DNA of 64,000 nt from an uncultured Bifidobacterium sp. GTDB lineage: Bacteria; Actinomycetota; Actinomycetes; Actinomycetales; Bifidobacteriaceae. A model generated the notes under the pieces. That model saw only the letters and a list, made by a program, of their open reading frames with translations, had not been told where the DNA came from and ran no database searches. The stretch lies in NCBI RefSeq assembly GCF_959020145.1, contig NZ_CAUEQY010000008.1:1-64000 (forward strand). Reading direction: 5' to 3'. Below are positions 30,685 through 38,415 of the stretch, piece after piece (position 1 is the first letter of the stretch; each line of letters starts with the position of its first letter). A program made the position numbers and the translations under genes.

Positions 30685-32232
30685 ATGAACGATCATGACG
30701 AAGAGACGCTCGCGTCGCTGCAGCAGGCCAACGACCAGCTCATGGCCAAGAACCATGCGCTGGTCAAGGCGTTGAGCCGCGCCACGCAGGAAATGACGAA
30801 AACCAAGGCCCAATTGAACCAGCTGGCGGGGCCTCCCATGACTTTCGCCACCATGGTCCGCGTGCATTCAGCCAAAACGGACGGGCAGGGCGTGCAGCAT
30901 GCCAGCGCCGAAGTGGCTGCCGGCGCGAGACGCATGATCGTGCCGATCGCGGCGAATCTGCAAGCTTCCAGGCTCGAACCGGGACGTACCGTGCTGCTCA
31001 ACGAGAACATGGTGGTGGTCTCACAGCTCGACACCGACACGCTGGGCGCGGTGCGCTCGGTACGGCAGGTGTGCGATGACGGCCGCCTGCTGGTCGCGGA
31101 TGGCGGCGGCAACGTGACGTTGGTCCGATGCTCGGGAACGCTTGCCAAACAGGCCATCAGCGCGGGCGATCGCGTGAACGTCGACGCATCTCTGCGGTTC
31201 GCGCTTTCGTTGGTTCCCCCCGAAAACGACGACGATTTGGTTCTGGAAGAAGTGCCGGACGTCACCTTCGCCGACATCGGCGGACTGGACGAGCAGATAG
31301 AACGTATCCGCGACGCCGTGCAGATGCCGTTCCAGCATCGCGAACTGTTCGAACGCTACGACCTGAAACCGCCGAAAGGCGTGCTGCTGTACGGTCCTCC
31401 AGGCAACGGCAAGACACTGATCGCCAAAGCCGTGGCGAACGCGCTCGCCGAAGGCACCGACGCGGGAAGTGGCGTGTTCCTGTCGGTCAAAGGACCGGAG
31501 CTGCTTAACAAATTCGTGGGCGAATCGGAACGTCTGATCCGCATGATCTTCAAACGCGCCCGCGAACGAGCGGCCGACGGCAAACCGGTCATCGTGTTCA
31601 TCGACGAGATGGATTCGCTGCTGCGCACCCGCGGCACGGGCGTTTCGTCCGACGTGGAGACCACCATCGTGCCGCAGTTCCTGACCGAGCTGGACGGTGT
31701 GGAATCGCTGGACAACGTCATGGTGATCGGAGCCTCCAACCGCATCGACATGATCGATCCGGCGGTGTTGCGCCCCGGACGCCTCGACGTGAAGATCCGC
31801 GTGGACCGTCCGGGCATCCAGCAGGCGACCCAGATCGTCCGCCACTATCTGACAGACAAGCTGCCGTTGTCTCCGAACGTGGATGCGAAGGCGTTGATCG
31901 GCGTGCTGGTCAACGACATCTACGCGCAGGACGAGCATCGGCACCTTTGCGACATCTGCGACGACCATGGCCAGTGGCGTCCGGTGTACCTCGCCGACGT
32001 GGTGTCCGGCGCGGTGCTCAAGAACATCGTGGACCGTGCCAAAACCTATGCGGTGAAACTGTCCATCACCACCGGACAGGCTGCGGCGATCGGCATCAAT
32101 CTGCTGGCCAAAGCCGTGGACGAAGAATACGGTGAGACCCGGGACGCGCTGCTGGATGCGGATCCGGAACAGTGGAGCCGCATCAACGGGCTTGAACCCG
32201 GACGGGTGACCGGCATCAGACCGGTGGCATGA
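30685..32232 (+). CDS. arc: Proteasomal-type AAA ATPase (ARC/Mpa)
   Basis: A 515-residue hexameric unfoldase that recognises pupylated proteins. Domains: N-terminal coiled coil (about residues 5-48, the Pup-binding part), OB-fold region (about 50-165), then one AAA module with FADIGGLDEQIERIRDAV near 200, Walker A GPPGNGKT near 238, Walker B VIVFIDEMDS near 305, and sensor ASNRIDM near 350. The ATG at 30685 follows GCGAGG. The C-terminus ends in GIRPVA, without the Tyr-Leu type tail that docks mycobacterial Mpa on the 20S proteasome. No proteasome genes lie nearby, so it may work as an unfoldase alone. Confidence 0.95.
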   Translation: MNDHDEETLASLQQANDQLMAKNHALVKALSRATQEMTKTKAQLNQLAGPPMTFATMVRVHSAKTDGQGVQHASAEVAAGARRMIVPIAANLQASRLEPGRTVLLNENMVVVSQLDTDTLGAVRSVRQVCDDGRLLVADGGGNVTLVRCSGTLAKQAISAGDRVNVDASLRFALSLVPPENDDDLVLEEVPDVTFADIGGLDEQIERIRDAVQMPFQHRELFERYDLKPPKGVLLYGPPGNGKTLIAKAVANALAEGTDAGSGVFLSVKGPELLNKFVGESERLIRMIFKRARERAADGKPVIVFIDEMDSLLRTRGTGVSSDVETTIVPQFLTELDGVESLDNVMVIGASNRIDMIDPAVLRPGRLDVKIRVDRPGIQQATQIVRHYLTDKLPLSPNVDAKALIGVLVNDIYAQDEHRHLCDICDDHGQWRPVYLADVVSGAVLKNIVDRAKTYAVKLSITTGQAAAIGINLLAKAVDEEYGETRDALLDADPEQWSRINGLEPGRVTGIRPVA

Positions 32233-32303
32233 ATGCCGGCCGGCGTATGAATGCTGGACGGTATGGTATGGAACGCAATCTAAATACGGAAAGGAACGGC
32301 GCG

Positions 32304-33887
32304 ATGAGCGTTCGCAGGGTCATGGGCACGGAAACGGAATACGCGGTCTCCGCGCCAGGACAAGGCCGCTACAATCCGGTGCAGCTCTCATTCGACGTGG
32401 TTGGCGCCGCCTCGGATGCGTCACGCAGCCATATCCGCTGGGACTACCGGCAGGAAGACCCCGTCAACGACGCGCGCGGCACCAGACTGGAACGTGCGGC
32501 GGCCCACCCGGACCTGCTCACCGACGCCCCACAGCTCAACATCACCAACGTGATCGCCCCTAACGGGGGTCGTATCTACGTCGACCACGCGCATCCCGAA
32601 TACTCCGCGCCGGAAACAACCGACCCCTTCGAAGCGGTGCGATACGACCGTGCCGGCGATCTCATCATGCGCGCCGCCGCAGCCAAGGCAAGCGAGACGA
32701 CGGGACGGAAAATCGTGCTGCACCGCAACAACGTCGACGGCAAAGGAGCCAGCTGGGGCACGCACGAAAACTACATGATGCTGCGGTCGGTACCGTTCGA
32801 CCTGGTGACACGCCTCATGACCACGCACTTCGTCTCCCGACAGATCTTCATCGGCTCCGGCCGCGTCGGCATCGGCGAACATAGCGAAAACGCCGGCTAC
32901 CAGCTAAGCCAACGTGCCGACTACTTCCATATGAAAGTCGGTTTGCAGACCACATTCGACCGGCCGATCATCAACACCAGAGACGAATCGCACAGCACCG
33001 ACGAATACCGCAGACTGCACGTGATCGTCGGCGACGCCAACCGCATGGACGTGCCACAGGCCTTGAAACTCGGCACCACCAGCATGCTGCTGTGGCTGCT
33101 CGAACACGCCGACATGGCCGAAATCGACTTGAACGAGGCGCTGGAACCGCTTACGCTCGCCGACCCGGTGGAAGCCATGCACACGGTATCGCACGACCTG
33201 ACCCTGGCCGCCCCACTACCATTGGAAACAGGTGGAACCACCACCGCATGGCAGATGCAGGTCACTTTGCGTGGACTGGTATATGCGGCCGCGGCAACGG
33301 TATACGGCACCGACACATCCGGAGAGCCGGCATGGCCCGACCGCTCCACCCGCAACATCATGGCGATGTGGGGGCAGGCTCTCGCCGACGTCGCCACCGT
33401 ACGCCATGCCGACGATGACGGACGACTGACGATGCGGGAACAGGCGTCACGTCTCGAATGGCTGCTCAAATGGCAGTTGCTGGAGAAACTACGCCGCAAG
33501 ACCGGTTCGGATTGGACCGATCGGCGCCTGGCCGCGGTCGATCTGAAATGGGCCGCGCTCGATCCGGCCGATTCGATTTTCACCCGGCTTGCCGGACAGA
33601 CCGAACGACTGGTGACGGATAAGCAGCTTGCCGAGGCGGTCGGCCAAGCGCCGGCCGACACACGCGCATGGCTGCGCGCGGAGATCATACGACGTTTCCC
33701 CGAACAGGTCGTTGCGGCGTCGTGGTCCCACCTTACGGTGCGCGGCGAGTCGTCCGGTGATGAAAACGTGGAGAATTCGATGGTCTCGTTGGACATGTCC
33801 AATCCGTTGAAATTCACGGAATCCTTGTGTTCCGAAGCGTTCGAGCATGTCCACACTGCGAGCGGAATCGTGGAATCCCTGCGTTGA
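32304..33887 (+). CDS. dop: Pup deamidase/depupylase
   Basis: Dop cleaves the isopeptide bond between Pup and target lysines, and in some species deamidates the Pup C-terminal Gln. The 527-residue protein belongs to the glutamine-synthetase-like Dop/PafA family: VMGTETEYAVSAP at the start (metal-binding Glu residues), the Dop-specific insert near 40-75 (RWDYRQEDPVNDARG), the catalytic aspartate in YVDHAHPEYSAPET (D94), and RPIINTRDESH near 230. The ATG at 32304 follows GGAAAGGAAC; upstream ATGs lack this. Because Pup here already ends in Glu, only depupylation should be needed. Confidence 0.94.
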   Translation: MSVRRVMGTETEYAVSAPGQGRYNPVQLSFDVVGAASDASRSHIRWDYRQEDPVNDARGTRLERAAAHPDLLTDAPQLNITNVIAPNGGRIYVDHAHPEYSAPETTDPFEAVRYDRAGDLIMRAAAAKASETTGRKIVLHRNNVDGKGASWGTHENYMMLRSVPFDLVTRLMTTHFVSRQIFIGSGRVGIGEHSENAGYQLSQRADYFHMKVGLQTTFDRPIINTRDESHSTDEYRRLHVIVGDANRMDVPQALKLGTTSMLLWLLEHADMAEIDLNEALEPLTLADPVEAMHTVSHDLTLAAPLPLETGGTTTAWQMQVTLRGLVYAAAATVYGTDTSGEPAWPDRSTRNIMAMWGQALADVATVRHADDDGRLTMREQASRLEWLLKWQLLEKLRRKTGSDWTDRRLAAVDLKWAALDPADSIFTRLAGQTERLVTDKQLAEAVGQAPADTRAWLRAEIIRRFPEQVVAASWSHLTVRGESSGDENVENSMVSLDMSNPLKFTESLCSEAFEHVHTASGIVESLR

Positions 33888-34021
33888 ATCTCATGTTGTG
33901 CGGGTACCATTGCCGTAGGTGATGGCAGAGGCCATACCCATAGTCGATGAACCACACGGCAGGACGCTTGAGGGAGAGGGTGCGTCCAAGCCGGTTATGA
34001 GGAAACGAAAAGGCATACTAC

Positions 34022-34852
34022 ATGGAATTGAGGCAAGTGGCCCTCGAAGTGGCCCGTATCCTGCAGGATGCAGGCAAGCACGCGTTGAACGATCAAATGA
34101 ATCCGCGTGATCTGAAAAGTTTTGAAATAACGGACAATCATCTGAGCTTCACCTCCGACATCGATAAGCGGTTGGCGCAATTCATCAGCAACCGCATCAC
34201 GTATGTGGATGTGTTCGATGGTTTCTGGCAGTTCCGTCCGGAAGAATGCCATCCGGGGGAACGGTATTGGTGCGTTGGCGGCATCGACGGCGCGATCAAT
34301 TTCGTGCGCAGCATGCCGGAATGGACCATCACCGTCTCACTGTTCGAGTTCAACGACCAATGCTCCGCGCAGCCGATCCTTTCGGTGGTGCATGCTCCGG
34401 CGCTTGGCCTGACCTACCTGGCGGTGCGCGGATCCGGAGCCATCCGCATCCGCAAGACGCCGCTTGGAGACAAACGCGAGAAGATCATGCCGTCCACCAC
34501 CCCGTCCCTTGACTATGCGGTGGTGAGCTTCGGCATGTCCCATGTGCCGGAGGAATCCAAGCGCGCGCTTGAAGTGGTGTCGCGTATCTCCGGCCGTCCG
34601 GCCGACATCAAGCGCGTTGGCCCCTCCTCCTTGGATTTGTGCAAGGTGGCGGACGGTACATATGACGCGTATTTCGAAGCGCATCTGCACAAGTGGGACG
34701 TTCCCGCGGTTTCCGCCGGAGCCGTCGTGGTCTGGGAAGCGCAGGGGCATCTGAGCCGGTGGAACGGCGATCTTGTCCACTGGCGTCAGGAAAACGACGT
34801 ACTCGCCACCAACGGTCTGATTACCGATGATCTGCGCCAGTATTTGGCATAA
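34022..34852 (+). CDS. Inositol-monophosphatase-family protein with degenerate metal sites
   Basis: A 276-residue protein of the IMPase/SuhB fold, inside the pupylation cluster between dop and pup. Motif A, normally WxxDPxDGTxNF, reads WCVGGIDGAINF: the first metal-binding Asp and its Pro are both Gly, while the second Asp remains. The GEE metal loop upstream is not recognisable. Motif B is partly kept (HKWDVPAVSAGAVVVWEAQG near 224). APALGLTYLAVRGSGA near 125 follows the family. Two of the usual metal ligands are therefore missing and phosphatase activity is doubtful. A scaffolding or binding role is only inference. Start ATG at 34022. Confidence 0.8.
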   Translation: MELRQVALEVARILQDAGKHALNDQMNPRDLKSFEITDNHLSFTSDIDKRLAQFISNRITYVDVFDGFWQFRPEECHPGERYWCVGGIDGAINFVRSMPEWTITVSLFEFNDQCSAQPILSVVHAPALGLTYLAVRGSGAIRIRKTPLGDKREKIMPSTTPSLDYAVVSFGMSHVPEESKRALEVVSRISGRPADIKRVGPSSLDLCKVADGTYDAYFEAHLHKWDVPAVSAGAVVVWEAQGHLSRWNGDLVHWRQENDVLATNGLITDDLRQYLA

Positions 34853-34946
34853 GACTGATTGACTGCCCCACACCTGGGTTAAGGTGTGGGGCAGTATGCT
34901 ATTCGCAGGAGAACCCGCAAAGACGCTTTCGGAGAAAGGAAGGACC

Positions 34947-35138
34947 ATGCCCCAGAAATTTGAGCAGATGCAATCCGCCGAACAAAAACATGACGAGGAT
35001 GAGACCATTGCGCAGGCTGGCACCCAGATCGATGACACGGTCGATGCGCTTGACGCGGTGCTGGACGACATCGAATCGGTCCTCGAATCCAACGCCGAGG
35101 AATATGTGGGCAGCTTCGTCCAAAAAGGCGGCGAGTGA
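34947..35138 (+). CDS. pup: Prokaryotic ubiquitin-like protein Pup
   Basis: Pup is attached through its C-terminal Glu to lysines of target proteins by PafA. The 63-residue product is mostly disordered and acidic with a central helix (TQIDDTVDALDAVLDDIESV, about residues 26-45) that binds the ATPase coiled coil, followed by ESNAEEYVGSFVQKGGE. It ends in Gly-Gly-Glu, so no deamidation is required before ligation. The ATG at 34947 follows AAAGGAAGG. Its stop codon overlaps the pafA start, so the two are coupled. prcB and prcA, which follow pup in mycobacteria, are absent. Confidence 0.97.
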   Translation: MPQKFEQMQSAEQKHDEDETIAQAGTQIDDTVDALDAVLDDIESVLESNAEEYVGSFVQKGGE

Positions 35139-36604
35139 TGCCGCAGCTGCGTGACAGCGGCAACCATTCCACAGCGCCGCTTGACGCCCATACCAAGGAC
35201 GAAATCCAATCCTTCGCCCGTATTTTCGGCATCGAAACCGAATACGGTGTGAGCGTGACCGGTTCGGACCGCCCATGCGACGCCGGACAGACGGCGATGA
35301 TGATGTTCCAGCCGATTGTGGCCGAAGCGAGATCCACCAACACATATATTGAAAACGGTTCAAGACTCTACCTTGATGTCGGCTCGCACCCCGAGTACGC
35401 CACGGCGGAAGCCCGGGATCCGATGGACGCGCTGGCATTGGATGCGGCCGGCGAATTGGTGATGAGGGATCTTGCCCTGGACGCCCAACGTCGTCTGCGC
35501 TCCATCCAGGGAGCCGGCTCCACGGTCCATGTGTTCAAAAACAATGTGGATTCCGCCGGGCATTCCTTCGGCTGCCATGAGAATTACCTGGTGCGACGGT
35601 TCGTGCCGTTGAAGACGATCGAACAGGAGCTGCTGCCGTTCCTGATCACCCGGCAGCTGTTCACCGGCGCAGGACGTATGGGGGAGCAGGGCTTCCAGAT
35701 CACGCAGCGTGCCGATTTCCTCGATGAGGCGGTCTCATCGGCCACCACGCGCTCGCGTCCGATGGTCAACACGCGCGACGAACCGCATGCCGATCCTGAC
35801 GCGTTCAGACGGCTGCATGTGATCATCGGCGATTCGAACCGGTCCCAGTGGGCCACGATGATGAAGCTCGCCACCACGCATCTGGTGTTGTGCGTCATCG
35901 AACAGGCCGGGCGCGAAGGCAAGGATTCCGGGTTCGCCCGATTCTCCTTCGCTGACGCCAGTGCGGCCAACCATAAGGTAAGCCGTGACCTGACGGGCGT
36001 CGAAGCGTCCTTCGACATGGCAGACGGCACTGTCATGGAAGGCGGTGCCGTAGCGATTCAGGAACGTTATCTTGAAATCGTCGAACGATTCGTTGGACAA
36101 CATACCGAAGTGTGCTCCTCGTTGCCGCGCACGGACGTGCATGAGGTGATTCGCCAATGGAGGCGTGTCATAGAGGCGTTCCGCTCGGGGGCTAGCGAAA
36201 CGTTCGCCGACAAGGTCGATTGGCTTGCCAAACGACGGCTGTTCGACATGCTCCGCAACCGTGCGGGGAGCCGACTCTCCGTCAGCAAGTTGGAACAGTT
36301 GGACATGGACTACCATGACGTGGCCAACGGCGCGCTGTACGCCTCGCTGTGCCGTCGCGGAGCCATGCGCACGTTGGTCAACGAGTCACAAGCACATGAG
36401 GCCATCGATGTTCCTCCCCACGATACCCGCGCCGCACTGCGTGGACGGTTCATCCAGTCGGCACGATCGCACAACGCGCAATATTCCTGTGATTGGACGC
36501 GACTATCGCTGACCTCGCCGAACAGGATGGACGTGACGTTGCTTGATCCGTTCGACGCACAACCGTCCGACCGGTTCCTCACGATACTAGAGGCTTTGCA
36601 GTAG
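35138..36604 (+). CDS. pafA: Pup-protein ligase
   Basis: PafA uses ATP to activate the Pup C-terminal Glu and join it to target lysines. The 488-residue protein is a paralogue of Dop without the Dop-specific insert: FGIETEYGVSVTG (metal-binding Glu residues 33 and 35), the catalytic aspartate in LYLDVGSHPEYATAEARDP (D80), NNVDSAGHSFGCHENYL near 130, and RPMVNTRDEPHADP near 208. The ATG at 35138 overlaps the pup stop codon (GTGATG context). A strong terminator ends the cluster just downstream. Confidence 0.96.
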   Translation: MPQLRDSGNHSTAPLDAHTKDEIQSFARIFGIETEYGVSVTGSDRPCDAGQTAMMMFQPIVAEARSTNTYIENGSRLYLDVGSHPEYATAEARDPMDALALDAAGELVMRDLALDAQRRLRSIQGAGSTVHVFKNNVDSAGHSFGCHENYLVRRFVPLKTIEQELLPFLITRQLFTGAGRMGEQGFQITQRADFLDEAVSSATTRSRPMVNTRDEPHADPDAFRRLHVIIGDSNRSQWATMMKLATTHLVLCVIEQAGREGKDSGFARFSFADASAANHKVSRDLTGVEASFDMADGTVMEGGAVAIQERYLEIVERFVGQHTEVCSSLPRTDVHEVIRQWRRVIEAFRSGASETFADKVDWLAKRRLFDMLRNRAGSRLSVSKLEQLDMDYHDVANGALYASLCRRGAMRTLVNESQAHEAIDVPPHDTRAALRGRFIQSARSHNAQYSCDWTRLSLTSPNRMDVTLLDPFDAQPSDRFLTILEALQ

Positions 36605-36606
36605 CC

Positions 36607-36647
36607 AAAAGCCTGCGATGGAAGACTCGTCTCCACCGCAGGCTTTT
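36607..36647. terminator. Bidirectional terminator after pafA
   Basis: An 11-bp perfect stem AAAAGCCTGCG/CGCAGGCTTTT around a 19-base loop, between convergent pafA and the next gene. Confidence 0.92.
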
Positions 36648-36677
36648 GATATTGGTTGGTCGGATTGTAACTGCCGC

Positions 36678-37478
36678 TCAGACTTCTCCACGGTATTTGG
36701 CCATCATCTGCGACTGGAGTTGTTGCGCGCTTGGCGGCGTCCACGTGATCGCGTCGGCGCCCGCATCAATGGTGGCGAGAATACGGTCTTCACGACCTCC
36801 GCCCGAAGCCAGAATCGGGATTTCCGGATGATGCGCGCGGATGCTTGCCACGACTTGCGCGGTTCTTGCACCGGCTGCCACATTGATGATGGCCGCACCG
36901 GCAAGAATCTTGCATTCGGTGATTTCATCATCCTCCGTGACCGTGGCGATGACGGGGATGTCCACCATCGACATGGTCGTTTCGATGGTTTCCGCCGGTG
37001 CCGGCGCGTTGATGACCACGCCGGCCGCGCCCTGCATCTCCGCCACCATGGCCAGCTCTGCCACACGCGGACCGGTGGTGGTGCCTCCACCCACGCCGAC
37101 GAACAGCGGCATCTGCGCCACGGTGAGCAGCGCCTGCGTGATCACCGGTTCGCCGGTGAAAGGGTACACCGCGAGGATGGCGTTCGCGTTCGTGTTGCGG
37201 ATAATCACCGCATCGGTGGTATAGGCGAACGATTTGAGCGTATGACCTTTGACGGTGATGCCGCCGCAACGCTGCGTGATGATTTCCGGAACCCTGGCAT
37301 TGGGGGAGGTGAGTCTGCCTTCGACCTTCGCCGTACCGTAGGTGCTTCGCGACACGTGCGGCACGGCTGAATGCTGCTCCACAGCCACTGACGCGCTGGG
37401 GGTGAATAGCGAACGCTTGTTGAGACGGATGAGATCCGGATCGTCCGCACCGGAATCATGTTCCTGCCCGACGCTCAT
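36678..37478 (-). CDS. Conserved TIM-barrel-like protein of unknown function
   Basis: A 266-residue soluble protein that I cannot assign a reaction. Its regular glycine-rich strand ends suggest a beta/alpha barrel: AVIIRNTNANAILAVYPFTG near 91, LFVGVGGGTTTGPRVAELAM near 125, GVVINAPAPAETIET near 154, IPVIATVTEDDEI near 175, AAIINVAAGARTAQVV near 195, and the C-terminal ILASGGGREDRILATIDAGADAITWTPPS, which resembles a barrel phosphate-binding loop. Similar proteins in firmicutes are annotated loosely as hydrolases. The start at 37478 overlaps the stop of the upstream small gene by four bases, so the pair is translationally coupled. Confidence 0.7.
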   Translation of the reverse strand: MSVGQEHDSGADDPDLIRLNKRSLFTPSASVAVEQHSAVPHVSRSTYGTAKVEGRLTSPNARVPEIITQRCGGITVKGHTLKSFAYTTDAVIIRNTNANAILAVYPFTGEPVITQALLTVAQMPLFVGVGGGTTTGPRVAELAMVAEMQGAAGVVINAPAPAETIETTMSMVDIPVIATVTEDDEITECKILAGAAIINVAAGARTAQVVASIRAHHPEIPILASGGGREDRILATIDAGADAITWTPPSAQQLQSQMMAKYRGEV

Positions 37479-37834
37479 TCCCGCACCTCCTCATCCGTAT
37501 GGTTCAGCATGAGGAATTCGTGGATCGCCTTGCGGCGTTCGGAAATCTCCTCATCCAGAAGTTTGGTATCGGTGTTGTCGATGATACGCTGCAGCAGTTC
37601 GCCGAGAGTGGAAAGTTCCTCGTCGTTCAGGCAGTCGAGCATATGAACGTCGGCTTCGATGGGTTTGGACGGCTTGGGCCGTGGAACCGTTCCCCGTCTT
37701 GCCGCGTCGACGTTCCGCACGTGTGTGGTGGCGCGAGCCACGGTCCGGGCACGTGTCGTTTTGAGCTTGGTGTGGATGAGCAGGATGTTGAGTTTGTGGA
37801 TTTCGTCGATGATCTGTCTGCGTTGGTCGACCAT
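37475..37834 (-). CDS. Small helical protein, possibly a MarR-like remnant
   Basis: A 119-residue, charged protein of unknown function. The C-terminal half (LDCLNDEELSTLGELLQRI, then DTKLLDEEISERRKAIHEF) resembles the dimerisation helices of MarR regulators, and EIHKLNILLIHTKLK near residue 11 could be the first helix. The winged-helix part between them is missing and replaced by a basic stretch (TRARTVARATTHVRNVDAARRG) and a proline-rich linker. It could bind nucleic acid through that stretch, but this is inference. ATG at 37834 follows AAAGGGGGATG. A dyad lies just upstream. Confidence 0.6.
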   Translation of the reverse strand: MVDQRRQIIDEIHKLNILLIHTKLKTTRARTVARATTHVRNVDAARRGTVPRPKPSKPIEADVHMLDCLNDEELSTLGELLQRIIDNTDTKLLDEEISERRKAIHEFLMLNHTDEEVRE

Positions 37835-37849
37835 GACATCCCCCTTTAT

Positions 37850-37866
37850 CTAGTCATATTGTCTAG
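37850..37866 (-). promoter_or_regulatory. Candidate operator upstream of the small helical protein gene
   Basis: An imperfect 17-bp dyad, CTAGTCA-TAT-TGTCTAG, directly beside a TATGAT -10-like box (37868-37873, minus strand). It is 15 bases before the start codon, a placement typical of autoregulatory operators. Confidence 0.4.
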
Positions 37867-37922
37867 TATCATAGCGCATAGTGTGGGATGACATTGCCTT
37901 TGCCTGTTATAAAAAGAAAAAA

Positions 37923-37956
37923 GAGAGGTTCCAACCATCCGTGGTTGAAACCTCTC
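37923..37956 (-). terminator. Terminator of the HU gene
   Basis: A 15-bp stem with one mismatch (GAGAGGTTCCAACCA at 37923-37937, TGGTTGAAACCTCTC at 37942-37956), loop TCCG, followed on the minus strand by a run of T. Confidence 0.92.
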
Positions 37957-37977
37957 ATATAGGTCTGCGTAGTCGAC

Positions 37978-38259
37978 TTACTTGGTGACGGCCTTCTTCA
38001 GCAGGGAGCCGGCAGAGATGCGAACGCCGTAGGTTGCCGGAATCTCGATGGTTTCGCCAGTGCGCGGGTTGCGGCCGGTGCGGGCTGCGCGCTTGACGCG
38101 CTCGGCGGAGAACAGGCCGGTCAGCTTCAGGCCTTCGCCGGACTGCATTGCCTCGACGAACACGTCCTGGAAAGCGTTCACCGCAGCCTCAGCCTGAGCC
38201 TTGGTCAGGTTGGACTTCTGGGCGATCTTCGAGACGAGATCAGACTTGTTGTATGCCAT
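37978..38259 (-). CDS. hup: HU-family DNA-binding protein
   Basis: HU is a small nucleoid protein that bends DNA as a dimer. The 93-residue product fits the family: helices at the N-terminus (MAYNKSDLVSKIAQKSNLTKAQAEAAV), LTGLFSAERVKRAARTGRNPRTGETIEIP near 47-75 with the DNA-embracing arm including the RNP core, and a short C-terminal helix. There is no lysine-rich C-terminal extension of the mycobacterial type. The start follows AAGGATGC. It is a single gene with its own terminator. Confidence 0.97.
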   Translation of the reverse strand: MAYNKSDLVSKIAQKSNLTKAQAEAAVNAFQDVFVEAMQSGEGLKLTGLFSAERVKRAARTGRNPRTGETIEIPATYGVRISAGSLLKKAVTK

Positions 38260-38392
38260 AAAGCATCCTTCTTGAGTCAGGGGATATTCCGCTTATGAAC
38301 ATCCACGTTCATTGCAATGATAGCGCACGCATGTGCCAAAAATGCCATTTTCCAAGGGTTTTGGCCCTTTTGATTCAGTATAGGGGGAGAAA

Positions 38393-38415
38393 AACCCTAA
38401 CGGGGGGGTTGGGTT
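38393..38415 (-). terminator. Terminator of the fused membrane protein gene
   Basis: On the minus strand, AACCCAAC pairs with GTTAGGGTT (one bulge) around a C-rich loop and is followed by TTTCTCC. The hairpin overlaps the stop codon of the upstream gene. Confidence 0.6.

Noticed and set aside
35105..35140. prcB/prcA proteasome genes after pup
   Set aside because: There is no room: pafA begins in the pup stop codon, and no similar protein is encoded elsewhere in the window.
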